Positions 15,492 through 24,101 are shown, counted from the stretch's first letter. The stretch is DNA of 31,454 nt from an uncultured Mycoplasmatota bacterium (GCA_900549625.1 URPE01000013.1:1-31454); one strand, 5' to 3'. The notes: generated by a model not told the origin, from the sequence alone. Made by a program: numbers and translations.

Positions 15492-16700
15492 TTATTTTAT
15501 TTCAATTACTTCATATCCTTCTTTTTCTAAAGATTCTTTTTGAAATTTAAAGTTTTTAGTCTTATATAAGATTTTAACTATTTCCCCCTTACTACGTAAG
15601 TCTTTAGCGCGATGTAAAGTGTTTGCAAGTAAATTTTCATCACTTATAACATAAGCCTTTTTTGTCTCATTAGTAGGGATTTTAAATCCTCTTTCTTGTA
15701 AAAGTAAAAGCAATCTTTCAAAGCCAACAGAAAAGCCAACAGCTGGGACAGATGTATTTACGTATTTTTCAATCATCTTGTCATAACGGCCCCCGCCACC
15801 AATGCTACTAGATAAGCCTTCTGCTTCAATTTCAAATATAGTACCAGTGTAATAACCCATACCTCTTACAAGTGTTGGATCAAAAACTAATGTTGCGTTC
15901 GTATTATTACTAACTGTATTCATAATAAAATGCATATTAGAGACAACTTCTTCATCCATTTTAAATTGGGCACAAAAATCCTTTAAATCCATATCTTGTT
16001 TATCAAATAAATTTAAGTAAGCATCTACTTTTTCTTTATCTAAAGAAAGTTTAATTAATTCTTCTCTTACACCATCTAACCCTATTTTATCCATCTTATC
16101 TAAACTAATTAAAATAGAATCTAATTTATCTTCTGGTAACCCGACAAAAGAAACCATTTTAAGAAGAATTCTTCGATCATTTATTCTAATTTTAAATTCT
16201 TTAAAATTAAGTTTTTCTAAAAATGCTGTTACTGCCATCATAAGTTCTATTTCGGCTAAATTAGTCTTTTCCCCTAAAATATCTAAATCACATTGCATAA
16301 GTTCTCTATATCTGCCTCTTTGGGGACGTTCTGCTCTATAAGAATAACCTATTTGTAAAGCCCTAAATGGATGTGGTAACTCATTCATATTATTGGCATA
16401 AAGTCTTGTAAGAGGAACGGTTAAATCATATCTTAAACCAGAATCAACTAAATCATTTTCATTAGTAATATTATCTAAATTTAACTTTTCGCCTCTTTTC
16501 ATAATTTTGAATATTAGTTTTTCATTCTCACCACCTTGTTTACTAGTTAAATTTTCAATATGTTCAACTACTGGTGTCCCAATTAAAGAAAAGCCATATG
16601 CTTTATATGTTTCTTTCATAACATTTAAAACGTATTCTCTAAGTGCCATTTCTTCTGGCAAAAAATCTCGCATGCCCTTTGTAGGTGTTTTTATTATCAT
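15492..16700 (-). CDS. hisS: Histidyl-tRNA synthetase
   Basis: Class II aminoacyl-tRNA synthetase of 402 residues (family usually 420-430). Motif 1 region GMRDFLPEEMALREYV, motif 2 YRAERPQRGRYREL.QCDLDILG, histidine-specific LVRGMGYYTGTIFEIE and motif 3 GFSVGFERL are all present, followed by the C-terminal anticodon-binding domain (KAYVISDENLL onwards). It charges tRNA-His in the cytoplasm. The ribosome binding site AAGGGAG is well placed. Unlike pheST here it has no T-box leader; its upstream region contains a 15-bp direct repeat. aspS, its frequent partner, is not adjacent. The C-terminal part is slightly short, but no catalytic motif is missing. Confidence 0.96.
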   Translation of the reverse strand: MIIKTPTKGMRDFLPEEMALREYVLNVMKETYKAYGFSLIGTPVVEHIENLTSKQGGENEKLIFKIMKRGEKLNLDNITNENDLVDSGLRYDLTVPLTRLYANNMNELPHPFRALQIGYSYRAERPQRGRYRELMQCDLDILGEKTNLAEIELMMAVTAFLEKLNFKEFKIRINDRRILLKMVSFVGLPEDKLDSILISLDKMDKIGLDGVREELIKLSLDKEKVDAYLNLFDKQDMDLKDFCAQFKMDEEVVSNMHFIMNTVSNNTNATLVFDPTLVRGMGYYTGTIFEIEAEGLSSSIGGGGRYDKMIEKYVNTSVPAVGFSVGFERLLLLLQERGFKIPTNETKKAYVISDENLLANTLHRAKDLRSKGEIVKILYKTKNFKFQKESLEKEGYEVIEIK

Positions 16701-16780
16701 AATTCTACTCCCTTCAAAATGTTATATATAAATTCATTTTAATACTAACATAACCATATAAATATTACAATATTTTTTTC

Positions 16781-16818
16781 ACTACCCAATTTTCAAGCGT
16801 TTTACTACCCAATTTTCA
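16781..16818. repeat. 15-bp tandem direct repeat upstream of hisS
   Basis: ACTACCCAATTTTCA occurs at 16781-16795 and again, identical, at 16804-16818 (period 23 bp). It lies between the end of the flippase gene (stop at 16823) and hisS (start 16700), within the hisS upstream region. Two helical turns plus separation could suit a dimeric regulator; no hairpin is formed. Confidence 0.55.
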
Positions 16819-16822
16819 GAAA

Positions 16823-18472
16823 CTAGTTTAAATCAATTTTACCAAATGTTACTTTTTTAACGATCTTATTTAAATAATCTTTACCAAATACAAGGGTTAA
16901 TATCCCCATTTTATAGGTGGTAAATAAATATACAAGAGACCCTATAATACTAATAACAGCAACATATATAATAGAAGATAATCTACTCATATAATTAATT
17001 GGTAAAATAAGTTTTAAAAGAACTACTACTAAGACCATCATAATTGTTGGTAATAAAATTTTAAACATTACTTTAAATGTTTCATTATACTTTAATTTAT
17101 GTTCTTTATTTAATAAAACAAGGGTTGAAATAGCCGATAATGAATATCCTAGTATAGAGGCTAGAACAGCGCCTATAAAAGGTTCTAGGCCTAAAGCATG
17201 ACATAAAAGCATTAAAGGTACATCTAAAAAAGCATTTGTTACGTAACCTAATAATGTTGTTAAGTATACAGCTTTAAATTTGTTTAGGCTTTGTAAAGTA
17301 GAAGATGTTACCATGTAAATATTAAAGAATAAGGCGATAAAAATGTAAACACTAAGAACAAGACCACCTAAGCTAAGTTCTTCTGTTCCATAAAATATAC
17401 CCCATATTGGCTTTGATAATAAAGATATTCCTAAAACCATTGGCACACATGTTACAATAATAATTTGTAAAGCTTTGTTAAGCCTACTTTCTACTAAATG
17501 CCATTTTTTTAAAGTGAATGCTTCCACTATATTAGGAATAAGACTTACAGTAAGTCCCATAGCAATGGCATTGACAACCATGTTTATCTTACCAGCCCAA
17601 GCCGAAACAGAAGATGTGATAAATTCAGTAGTTGCTGCATCAAAACCTAAATGTACCATTGTTCTTGAAATTAAAACCATATCGACAAAGTTATAAACAG
17701 ATACACCAACATCTATTATAATAAAGGGAATTGCGTAACTAAGTATTTTTTTAATTATTTCTGAATCGCTTATATCATCTTTTTTTATATCGCCTGTAAA
17801 TGATAATTCTTTTTTATGCTTATGCATATTTTTAACGATATATAAGATAGCTGCAATACCGCCACAAAAAGCACCAAATACGGCTATACCAACTGAGGTT
17901 GTCAAAGATAAATGGAATATATTTAAAGCAATATAACTACCACCTAGTATAACCGCTATTCTAACTACTTGTTCTATTACTTGACTAATACTTGAAACAT
18001 TTATTATATTATGCCCCTGTAAATAACCTTTAGAGATACTTAAGAATGGTATTACTAAAATAGCAAATGATACACACCTTATAACAAATGCAACATCATT
18101 TATTGTATTACCACCTTGTAAGTCCCCAAGTATTAAACTTGCTATATTACCCGCAAATAAGAATAAACAAATAAAGGCCGCTACTGATACAAAGTTAACT
18201 ACTCTTTTACCAAGTTTATAGGCTCTTACTTTGGCATCTAGCATACCAAGAGTATTATATTCTTTAATTATTTTACTCATGGCAACAGGAAGCCCTGCTG
18301 AAGATATATCTAAGAATATTACATAAATATTGTAAGCATAAGCATATAAAGCACTACCTTGAACGCCAACCATCGCGTAAAAAGGTATTACATAAAGCAT
18401 ACCAAGAATCTTTGTAATTATTATTGCTATAGTTGCTATAACTGTTCCTTCTATAAAAGAGCTTTTTTTCAT
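16823..18472 (-). CDS. Polysaccharide/lipid II flippase of the SpoVB-MurJ-like (MOP) family
   Basis: Multi-pass membrane protein of 549 residues (557 if the GTG at 18496 is used) with about 14 hydrophobic helices, typical of MOP-superfamily flippases. Diagnostic features: FIEGTVIATIAIIITKILGMLYVIPFY at the start, SSAGLPVAMSKIIKEYN, ISKGYLQGHNIINVSSISQVIEQVVRI and a long central basic loop. This pattern is that of SpoVB/YtgP-type proteins of Bacillota, which flip lipid-linked precursors across the membrane (YtgP is the MurJ of B. subtilis). I prefer the ATG at 18472, which gives the family-like MKKSSFIEG start; the longer GTG start overlaps the upstream Cse60-like gene by 14 bases. Either way translation is coupled to that gene. 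Lipid II is a likely but not shown substrate. Confidence 0.88.
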   Translation of the reverse strand: MKKSSFIEGTVIATIAIIITKILGMLYVIPFYAMVGVQGSALYAYAYNIYVIFLDISSAGLPVAMSKIIKEYNTLGMLDAKVRAYKLGKRVVNFVSVAAFICLFLFAGNIASLILGDLQGGNTINDVAFVIRCVSFAILVIPFLSISKGYLQGHNIINVSSISQVIEQVVRIAVILGGSYIALNIFHLSLTTSVGIAVFGAFCGGIAAILYIVKNMHKHKKELSFTGDIKKDDISDSEIIKKILSYAIPFIIIDVGVSVYNFVDMVLISRTMVHLGFDAATTEFITSSVSAWAGKINMVVNAIAMGLTVSLIPNIVEAFTLKKWHLVESRLNKALQIIIVTCVPMVLGISLLSKPIWGIFYGTEELSLGGLVLSVYIFIALFFNIYMVTSSTLQSLNKFKAVYLTTLLGYVTNAFLDVPLMLLCHALGLEPFIGAVLASILGYSLSAISTLVLLNKEHKLKYNETFKVMFKILLPTIMMVLVVVLLKLILPINYMSRLSSIIYVAVISIIGSLVYLFTTYKMGILTLVFGKDYLNKIVKKVTFGKIDLN

Positions 18473-18482
18473 AATCCACCAC

Positions 18483-18662
18483 TTATTCCTTTTCACAATA
18501 TATCACCATTGCAGAAAAACAATAAATTTGATCTTCACCTTGAACCGCAACAGCAACATTGAACTTAATATCCATTATATCACCATTTAGTGTACAAAGA
18601 AAAGCATTAACCCTTCCTTCAAGTTCAGATTCTGTGTTTTCATCAAAACATTTAACCTTCAT
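18483..18662 (-). CDS. Cse60-like (DUF2758) small protein
   Basis: Protein of 59 residues starting MKVKCFDENTESELEGRVNAF and ending with the signature QIYCFSAMVIYC. Length and both ends match the sporulation protein Cse60 family (PF10957). A 22-residue upstream extension in frame lacks a ribosome binding site, while the ATG at 18662-18660 has AAAGGG 8 bases away, so I use that start. The function of Cse60 is unknown; in Bacillus it is made under sporulation-specific sigma-E. Here it directly precedes the SpoVB-like flippase, with the downstream gene starting around its stop codon. Whether this organism sporulates cannot be told from the window. Confidence 0.8.
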   Translation of the reverse strand: MKVKCFDENTESELEGRVNAFLCTLNGDIMDIKFNVAVAVQGEDQIYCFSAMVIYCEKE

Positions 18663-18721
18663 TTTTTCTACCCTTTCGTAAGTTAATAATAACATTTTCA
18701 AATTTAAAAAAATGTCGAAAA

Positions 18722-18750
18722 TTGACATTACAAGCTAAAATAATTATAAT
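18722..18750 (+). promoter_or_regulatory. Consensus promoter of the 18.8-kb plus-strand pair
   Basis: TTGACA (18722-18727), 17-bp spacer, TATAAT (18745-18750), both perfect. It reads into the unknown gene at 18779 and the DUF4186 gene. The divergent Cse60-like gene starts 60 bp away. Confidence 0.75.
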
Positions 18751-18778
18751 AATTGATATTTTAGGAGTGTGAATTAAA

Positions 18779-19462
18779 TTGAAGGAACTAATGGATTTCA
18801 AAGATAAATTTAATGGTATTACTACAAGTAACGAAGATATTACTAAGCTTATACTTAGTCTGTATGATGTTTATCAAACATTCTTTTATGAATATCAAAT
18901 ATTTAAGGGTAATCTTCAAAATATTAATCCCCAACTTTTATCTATAATTAACAATCTTGTTTCTATAACATGTTATAAAGCAGATAATTTTGAAGTTTTG
19001 ACAATCAAAGATGGTTTTGATAAAAGCCAGACCATAACTTTTACTAAAGAAAATATTTTGTTACAGAACAATTTAATTATTACTAATGAAAAACTCGCAT
19101 TAGATGCGATAGATTTCTATCATAATAATCAGTTATTTTTAATAGCCTATCAAAAGTTAATGAACGGATTTATCTTTGGAAAATTGTTCACTACATTGTT
19201 TATTACTATTTCTAAATCTTCCTTCACTGAATTAGAAAAAATAAATTTTTTATTTGGAATTGAAAACCATTATGATAAAGATTTTTTTGAACTAGTATTA
19301 TCATTAGAAAAGAAAGACTTAATGAGAGTTAAAAAAGTTATTGTAAATTCACAGAAATATGTTTTATGTAAGGATGAGGCTTTACTATTAATGAAAGAGT
19401 GTTATATTAGTAATGGGTATTTACCTGATTTATTTACAGATTTTAAATTAGAAAGGAAATAA
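18779..19462 (+). CDS. Unknown 227-residue protein, cotranscribed with a DUF4186 gene
   Basis: Soluble, helix-rich, Phe/Leu/Asn-rich protein without signal peptide or transmembrane helix; a moderately hydrophobic stretch (KLFTTLFITISK) lies near the middle. No family was recognised. The TTG at 18779 follows AGGAG by 11 bases; an ATG at 18791 preceded by AAGGA is a credible alternative start giving 223 residues. A strong promoter lies directly upstream, and the stop is 5 bases before the next start, whose ribosome binding site AGAAAGGA lies inside this gene's last codons, so the two are translationally close. A shared role with the DUF4186 protein is inferred only from that spacing. Confidence 0.7.
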   Translation: MKELMDFKDKFNGITTSNEDITKLILSLYDVYQTFFYEYQIFKGNLQNINPQLLSIINNLVSITCYKADNFEVLTIKDGFDKSQTITFTKENILLQNNLIITNEKLALDAIDFYHNNQLFLIAYQKLMNGFIFGKLFTTLFITISKSSFTELEKINFLFGIENHYDKDFFELVLSLEKKDLMRVKKVIVNSQKYVLCKDEALLLMKECYISNGYLPDLFTDFKLERK

Positions 19463-19467
19463 TTGTT

Positions 19468-19815
19468 ATGGATGAGTTATTTAAAAGGCTTTCGCACTCT
19501 AAGTTTAGAAATAGTTTTCATCTAAGTGATAAAGATAAGGCTTATGTTTTAAGTAAAGGCTTGGATACAATAGAACAACATGCAAAGTATTTTGTAGCTA
19601 AAAGACTTGCACCAAAAGATATTAAAAATGATGGGAAACAAACCCCTTTTAAGGGACACCCTGTTTTTGTGGCTCAACATGCTTGTGCTTGTTGTTGTAG
19701 AGGATGCTTGTATAAATGGCATCATATAAAACAGAACAAAGAACTTTCCCCTACAGAACAAGAATATATTGTTAGTGTGCTAATGCATTATATTAAAAAA
19801 GAAATAAGTATATAA
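19468..19815 (+). CDS. DUF4186 family protein
   Basis: Protein of 115 residues matching DUF4186 (PF13811) along its length: LFKRLSHSKFRNSFHLSDKD, GLDTIEQHAKYFVAKRLAP, NDGKQTPFKGHPVFVAQHA and CCRGCLYKWHHI. The cluster HACACCCRGC with several Cys and adjacent His (HPVFVAQHACACC, KWHH) suggests a metal site, but the function of the family is not established. Soluble, cytoplasmic. Second gene of a two-gene unit; the stop codon sits in the loop of a bidirectional terminator. Confidence 0.88.
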   Translation: MDELFKRLSHSKFRNSFHLSDKDKAYVLSKGLDTIEQHAKYFVAKRLAPKDIKNDGKQTPFKGHPVFVAQHACACCCRGCLYKWHHIKQNKELSPTEQEYIVSVLMHYIKKEISI

Positions 19816-19836
19816 TTGGAACTTATTTCTTATTTT
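19795..19836. terminator. Bidirectional terminator between DUF4186 gene and pheT
   Basis: Stem GAAATAAGT (19801-19809) with ACTTATTTC (19821-19829). A T run follows on the plus strand and an A run precedes it, giving a T run for the minus strand. One hairpin can thus end both convergent transcripts. Confidence 0.7.
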
Positions 19837-19837
19837 T

Positions 19838-22204
19838 TTATTTATCCCTAAGTTTCGCATTTAACTTACTTTCAACAGTAGTGATTATATTATTAAAACT
19901 ATTCATTACTTCTTCATCAGTAAGGGTCTTACTTGGATTTACAAAAGTTAATTTAAAAGCTAACGATTTTTCATTTGCTGAAACATTATCGCCAACATAA
20001 ATATCAAATAACGTGCAATCTTTTAAATTCTCGCCACCAGATGATATTATAACACTTTTAACCTCGTCACTCGTGATATTCTTTGAAACGATGAAAGCCA
20101 TATCTTTAGTTATACTTGGATATTTAGGTGGTTCAGTATAAGTTATTTTTTCTATGTCTTGCATTAGTTTATTCATTGATAATTCAAATAAATAAATTTC
20201 ATCTTTATTGGTACTTGGATGAATTCTTCCTATAACACCAACTACCTCATTATCAAGTAAGATGCTTGCCGTTATACCAGGATGGAAATTAGGTGCCGTA
20301 CTAGCTACTATTTGGTAGCGATTATTAAAACCTAGATAGTTAAGTAAGTTTTCAACAATACCTTTAACATAGTAAAAGTCAACATTTTTACTACCTTGCC
20401 ATGGATTATTTAAGAATGTTCCTTTTAATAAACCGGCAACTTTATATTCTTCTTTGTAATTTTCATCATAGGTTTTACTTATTTCGTAAAGGAAGATATT
20501 TTCAACTTTACGAGCTTTATTGTATTCATAGATATTTAATAGAGATGGAAGAATGCTTGTTCTTATTACAGACTTATCAGTGCTCATAGGATTTGGTAAA
20601 GTCTTTTGTTTTTTATTATCATAGTTAAATAGACTAGCCATGACTGGTGAAGTTAAGGTATAAGTTTTTGTTTCATTTAATCCTAGACTTCTTAGTCTTT
20701 TACTAATTAATCTTTTATAGAGAATGTCTTTTTGATATTTACCTTGTCTAATACTTACAACCGGCATAGTTTCAGTTAGATTTTGATAACCATAAAGACG
20801 TCCTATTTCTTCAGCTAAGTCATTAACATATGGATCAATATCTAATCTTCTTTTAGGAATGGTAACTGTAAATTCATCTTTATCTAAAGTGTATGGAAAG
20901 TATAATCTATTTAGTTCATATTCCATATCTTTGGTACTAATATTTATACCTAGTAAGTTATTTATTTCGTCTGCTTTAAATTTAACTATTTTAGGTGTTT
21001 TATCTATCTTATCATGGACTATGGTTCCACTTATGATTGTGGCATCGGCATACTTTTCTAATAGATGGCACGCTCTTTGGATAGCAAGACAAGTATATTC
21101 GTAAGAAAGACCTTTACCATATCTTATAGAGGCTTCACTTTTTAGATTTAGTTTTTGGGCTGTATTTCTAATACTTACAGAATCAAATATAGCACTTTCA
21201 ATAAATATATTTTTAGTATTAGTAGTAACCTCAGTATTAAGTCCACCCATAACACCAGCGACACAGACAGGACCCGCGTTATTTGCAATTACTATATCAC
21301 TGTTATTTAGGACTCTTTTGGTGTTATCAAGTGTAGTTAGTTCTTCATATTCAGTAGCGTCTCTTACGATGACGTTATCGCCTAGTAAATCTTTATCAAA
21401 GAAATGAAGAGGCTGTCCAAATTCAAGCATAACATAGTTAGAAATATCTACGACATTGTTAATGGAACGCATACCAACTGCATGTAATCTTTTTTTGATA
21501 AAATCAGGTGATTCTTTAACTTTAATATTAGTAGCCATTTTGCCTAAATAGTAAGGACATTTAGTAGTTTTTACATTTAATTTGATATGATTATTTACAT
21601 CATCTTCTACTTCTTTATAAGTTACACTTGGTAAAGTTACTTTTTTATTTAGGATAGATGCGATTTCATAAGCAAAACCAATGTGATAGTAACAATCGTT
21701 ATTACGATGCTTATGGATATCTAATTCATAAACGGTACTTAATAGGTTTAGGGATTCCATAGCAGGAGCTCCTACTTGGGCAGTATTTGGAACCTCATAT
21801 ATTCCTTTAGCTATGGTACTTTCATTTTTTTCTTCTAAGCCTAATTCAAATAAGGCACATAGCATACCATTAGATTCTGTATTATGAATAATACTTTTTT
21901 TAATCTCTATACCACCTGGTAAGATAGCCCCATCTTTGGCTACGATTACTTTCATTTGTTCTCTTATATTTGGAGCACCGCAGACAATTTGTAATTTTTC
22001 AGTTTTAATATCAACAAGACAAACATGTAAATGCGTATTTGGAATACTTTCACATTTTGTGACTTCACCTATTACTAAATTATCAATTTTATTAGTGATT
22101 ACTTTTTCAATATTAATACCAGCTTCAGTTATTTTTTTTGCAAGTTCGTGGTAATCAAGGCCTGATATATCTATATAATCACTTACCCATTCTAAACTAA
22201 TCAT
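19838..22204 (-). CDS. pheT: Phenylalanyl-tRNA synthetase beta subunit
   Basis: Protein of 788 residues, standard for bacterial PheT. N-terminal EMAP-like tRNA-binding domain (about 40-150: KITEAGINIEKV, VCGAPNIREQMKV), B3/B4 editing domain, B5 domain (PKIVKFKADEINNLLG), catalytic-like core (RLISKRLRSLGLNETKTYTL) and the C-terminal ferredoxin-fold anticodon-binding domain (YPSITKDMAFIVS to LRDK). Works as the alpha2-beta2 enzyme with PheS to charge and proofread tRNA-Phe. I choose the ATG at 22204 because it has AAAGGA at good spacing and yields MISLEWVSDYID, the usual start; the longer in-frame GTG has no support. Its ATG overlaps the pheS stop by 8 bases (ATGATTAG), giving translational coupling. 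Ends at a shared bidirectional terminator. Confidence 0.96.
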   Translation of the reverse strand: MISLEWVSDYIDISGLDYHELAKKITEAGINIEKVITNKIDNLVIGEVTKCESIPNTHLHVCLVDIKTEKLQIVCGAPNIREQMKVIVAKDGAILPGGIEIKKSIIHNTESNGMLCALFELGLEEKNESTIAKGIYEVPNTAQVGAPAMESLNLLSTVYELDIHKHRNNDCYYHIGFAYEIASILNKKVTLPSVTYKEVEDDVNNHIKLNVKTTKCPYYLGKMATNIKVKESPDFIKKRLHAVGMRSINNVVDISNYVMLEFGQPLHFFDKDLLGDNVIVRDATEYEELTTLDNTKRVLNNSDIVIANNAGPVCVAGVMGGLNTEVTTNTKNIFIESAIFDSVSIRNTAQKLNLKSEASIRYGKGLSYEYTCLAIQRACHLLEKYADATIISGTIVHDKIDKTPKIVKFKADEINNLLGINISTKDMEYELNRLYFPYTLDKDEFTVTIPKRRLDIDPYVNDLAEEIGRLYGYQNLTETMPVVSIRQGKYQKDILYKRLISKRLRSLGLNETKTYTLTSPVMASLFNYDNKKQKTLPNPMSTDKSVIRTSILPSLLNIYEYNKARKVENIFLYEISKTYDENYKEEYKVAGLLKGTFLNNPWQGSKNVDFYYVKGIVENLLNYLGFNNRYQIVASTAPNFHPGITASILLDNEVVGVIGRIHPSTNKDEIYLFELSMNKLMQDIEKITYTEPPKYPSITKDMAFIVSKNITSDEVKSVIISSGGENLKDCTLFDIYVGDNVSANEKSLAFKLTFVNPSKTLTDEEVMNSFNNIITTVESKLNAKLRDK

Positions 22205-23237
22205 TGTCTTTATCCTTTCTATCAAATTCACTACTGCATCTTAAGTCGGTTAAGTAAAAAGCTCTTATATCCGTGATGCCATATTTTAACATAGCAAGCC
22301 TATCAGCCCCAAAGCCAAAGGCAAAACCACTCCATTCTTTAGGATCAAACCCACCATTTTTTAAGACATTTGGATGAACCATACCCCCACCGGCAACAGT
22401 AATCCAACCGGTATTTTTACAAATATTACAACCTTTTCCACCACATTTAAAGCAACTCATATCAAGTTCAACAGATGGCTCGGTAAATTGATAGTAACTT
22501 GGTCTTACTCTTACTTTAGTATTGTTACCAAATAGGTGTCTTGCAACAACAGCAAATGTTCCTTTTAAATCGGTTAAATGAATATTTTTATCAACTAATA
22601 AACCTTCTATTTGGGTAAACTGATGAGAGTGGGTCGCATCATCATCATCACGGCGGTAGGTTTTACCTGGACAAATCATACGTACTGGTTTTTCACCATG
22701 GTATTTTTCCATTGTTCTTATTTGCATAGGAGATGTTTGACTACGTAAAAGAATTTCTTCTCCTTCTAAGTAAAATGTGTCTTGGGCATCTCTCGCTGCA
22801 TGACCTTTGGGTATATTTAATAATTCAAAGTTATATTTATCTTCTTCTATTTCAGGGCCATCAACAATATCATAACCCATACTAATGAAAAGACTTTCAA
22901 CCTCTTCGATTAATTTCTCTAGGATATTAGGTGAACCTTCTATAATAGTTGTCGCTGGCATGGTAACGTCTATAGCCTCATTATTTAGTTTTTCATTTAA
23001 CAGTTGTTCTTCAAAGAAAGATTTTTTAGTATTATAGAGATTATTAAATAACTCTTTAACTTCATTTACTTCTTTACCATAGTTTTTTCTTTCTTCTATA
23101 GGAATGTCTTTTATTTTACTAGATAGTTCACTTATAGAGCCTTTTTTGCCCATATATTTTATTTTTAATTCTTCTAGATCACTTATTGATGATGCCTCAT
23201 TAAGTGAAGAAGTTATTTCTTTTTTTAATTCATTCAT
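22197..23237 (-). CDS. pheS: Phenylalanyl-tRNA synthetase alpha subunit
   Basis: Class II synthetase of 346 residues, normal length. N-terminal coiled coil (1-85) that binds tRNA-Phe, then the catalytic core: SLFISMGYDIVDGPEIEEDKYNFELLN (motif 1 region), HAARDAQDTFYL, RSQTSPMQIRTM, YRRDDDDATHSHQFTQIEGL (motif 2) and GFAFGFGADRLAMLKYGI.DIR (motif 3). A Cys quartet (CFKCGGKGCNIC) in the middle could bind zinc; such clusters occur in Bacillota PheS. The ATG overlaps the HAD stop codon as ATGA, so HAD, pheS and pheT are tightly coupled in one T-box operon. Confidence 0.97.
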   Translation of the reverse strand: MNELKKEITSSLNEASSISDLEELKIKYMGKKGSISELSSKIKDIPIEERKNYGKEVNEVKELFNNLYNTKKSFFEEQLLNEKLNNEAIDVTMPATTIIEGSPNILEKLIEEVESLFISMGYDIVDGPEIEEDKYNFELLNIPKGHAARDAQDTFYLEGEEILLRSQTSPMQIRTMEKYHGEKPVRMICPGKTYRRDDDDATHSHQFTQIEGLLVDKNIHLTDLKGTFAVVARHLFGNNTKVRVRPSYYQFTEPSVELDMSCFKCGGKGCNICKNTGWITVAGGGMVHPNVLKNGGFDPKEWSGFAFGFGADRLAMLKYGITDIRAFYLTDLRCSSEFDRKDKDND

Positions 23238-23839
23238 ATTTCTTTTCTCAACTTTCTATACATGTAATGTCTATTTTCATCAGTTACTTGAACCGCGTCT
23301 AAGCCAAATGCCTTTGGGCCTTCAATATCTTTTTGGTAATTATCACCAATAAATAAACATTGTTCTTTAGGGGTATACATTAGGGCTTTTTCATAAGCCT
23401 CTTTGTTTGGCTTTAAAGCCGTATCACCAAAGACAAATGTGTCAATATAACTTAGAAGTCCAGCTTTTTCTAGTCTTTTATACTGACACTTTCTGAACCA
23501 ATCACTAACAACTGATATTTGTTTGTTATGACTTTTTAAAGCAACTAATAGTTCTCTTACTCCTTCATAAACCATAGTCATATTTTGATTTTTAATAAGC
23601 CAACCATCTAGTATATCTTCAGTCATAGGTATACCTTTTTGATTAAAATAATTAACTAGGCCATCAGGTGTTAAAAAGGGAACTTTTTCTTCATATTCTG
23701 TTATATAGGAATATATTTTCTTTAATGATTCTTTATCTATATTTAGATTTTGTTTTAAGTATTCGTTACCAGGTGTCCAATTAGGGCATAAAAGAGTATA
23801 ATCAATATCAAATATGTATCGTGTATAAATTTTTCGCAT
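23234..23839 (-). CDS. HAD-superfamily hydrolase, first gene of the pheST operon
   Basis: Protein of 201 residues with all four HAD motifs: FDIDYTLL (motif I, Asp11 and Asp13), SVVSDWF (motif II Ser), LKPNKEAYEKAL (motif III Lys) and LFIGDNYQKDI (motif IV). An alpha-helical cap lies between motifs I and II, as in subfamily IA phosphatases. The substrate is unknown; phosphoglycolate- or nucleotide-phosphatase-like roles are typical. The start is the ATG at 23839 directly after TAGGAGG; a longer in-frame extension would read through the T-box leader and is not real. Its position between a Phe T-box and pheS, with ATGA overlap to pheS, ties its expression to phenylalanine starvation. Stop codon TGA. 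Confidence 0.88.
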   Translation of the reverse strand: MRKIYTRYIFDIDYTLLCPNWTPGNEYLKQNLNIDKESLKKIYSYITEYEEKVPFLTPDGLVNYFNQKGIPMTEDILDGWLIKNQNMTMVYEGVRELLVALKSHNKQISVVSDWFRKCQYKRLEKAGLLSYIDTFVFGDTALKPNKEAYEKALMYTPKEQCLFIGDNYQKDIEGPKAFGLDAVQVTDENRHYMYRKLRKEI

Positions 23840-23856
23840 AAAACCTCCTAAAACAT

Positions 23857-24065
23857 AAAAAAATCCTAAAATATGGGACGGACTAGTCCGCGGTACCACC
23901 CAAATTCTAGGATTACTAGCACTTTTTTCTTTAACGCATGAATTACGAATTGAAACTCCCATATTGAAATTCGTTTTTAAATGTTCTTAAGAGTACTTGC
24001 AGCATATTGTACTCTCTCTCTAAAAGGTAACTCAAAAACTACTTAGATATGTTCTTCGTTTCTTA
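23857..24065 (-). promoter_or_regulatory. T-box riboswitch sensing tRNA-Phe (specifier UUC)
   Basis: The minus-strand leader contains the T-box core GGGTGGTACCGCGG (23901-23888), an antiterminator/terminator region (AATCC...GGATT with T7, 23914-23857) and a Stem I. Stem I base pairs GAAAC with GTTTC and CATAT with ATATG around purine-rich bulges typical of a K-turn. The specifier loop reads GAA, T, TTC, A; the TTC triplet at 23968-23966 specifies Phe, matching the operon genes. Uncharged tRNA-Phe should stabilise the antiterminator and allow HAD-pheS-pheT transcription. Confidence 0.93.
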
Positions 24066-24071
24066 AGGTTA

Positions 24072-24101
24072 ATTTTAGCACTTATAAAAGCTAATAGTCA
24101 A
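24072..24101 (-). promoter_or_regulatory. Promoter of the T-box, HAD, pheS, pheT operon
   Basis: Minus strand TTGACT (24101-24096), 18-bp spacer, TAAAAT (24077-24072). The predicted start at about 24065 is three bases before the first Stem I pair. Confidence 0.7.

Noticed and set aside
18663..18728. 22-residue N-terminal extension of the Cse60-like protein
   Set aside because: No ribosome binding site and no match to the family start; the ATG at 18662 has AAAGGG at proper spacing.
22205..22231. Nine-residue extension of PheT
   Set aside because: The extension lies inside pheS and the family start MISLEWV at 22204 has a good ribosome binding site.
23840..23962. N-terminal extension of the HAD frame up to 23962
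   Set aside because: It reads through the T-box antiterminator and terminator. The real start is the ATG at 23839 with an adjacent AGGAGG.
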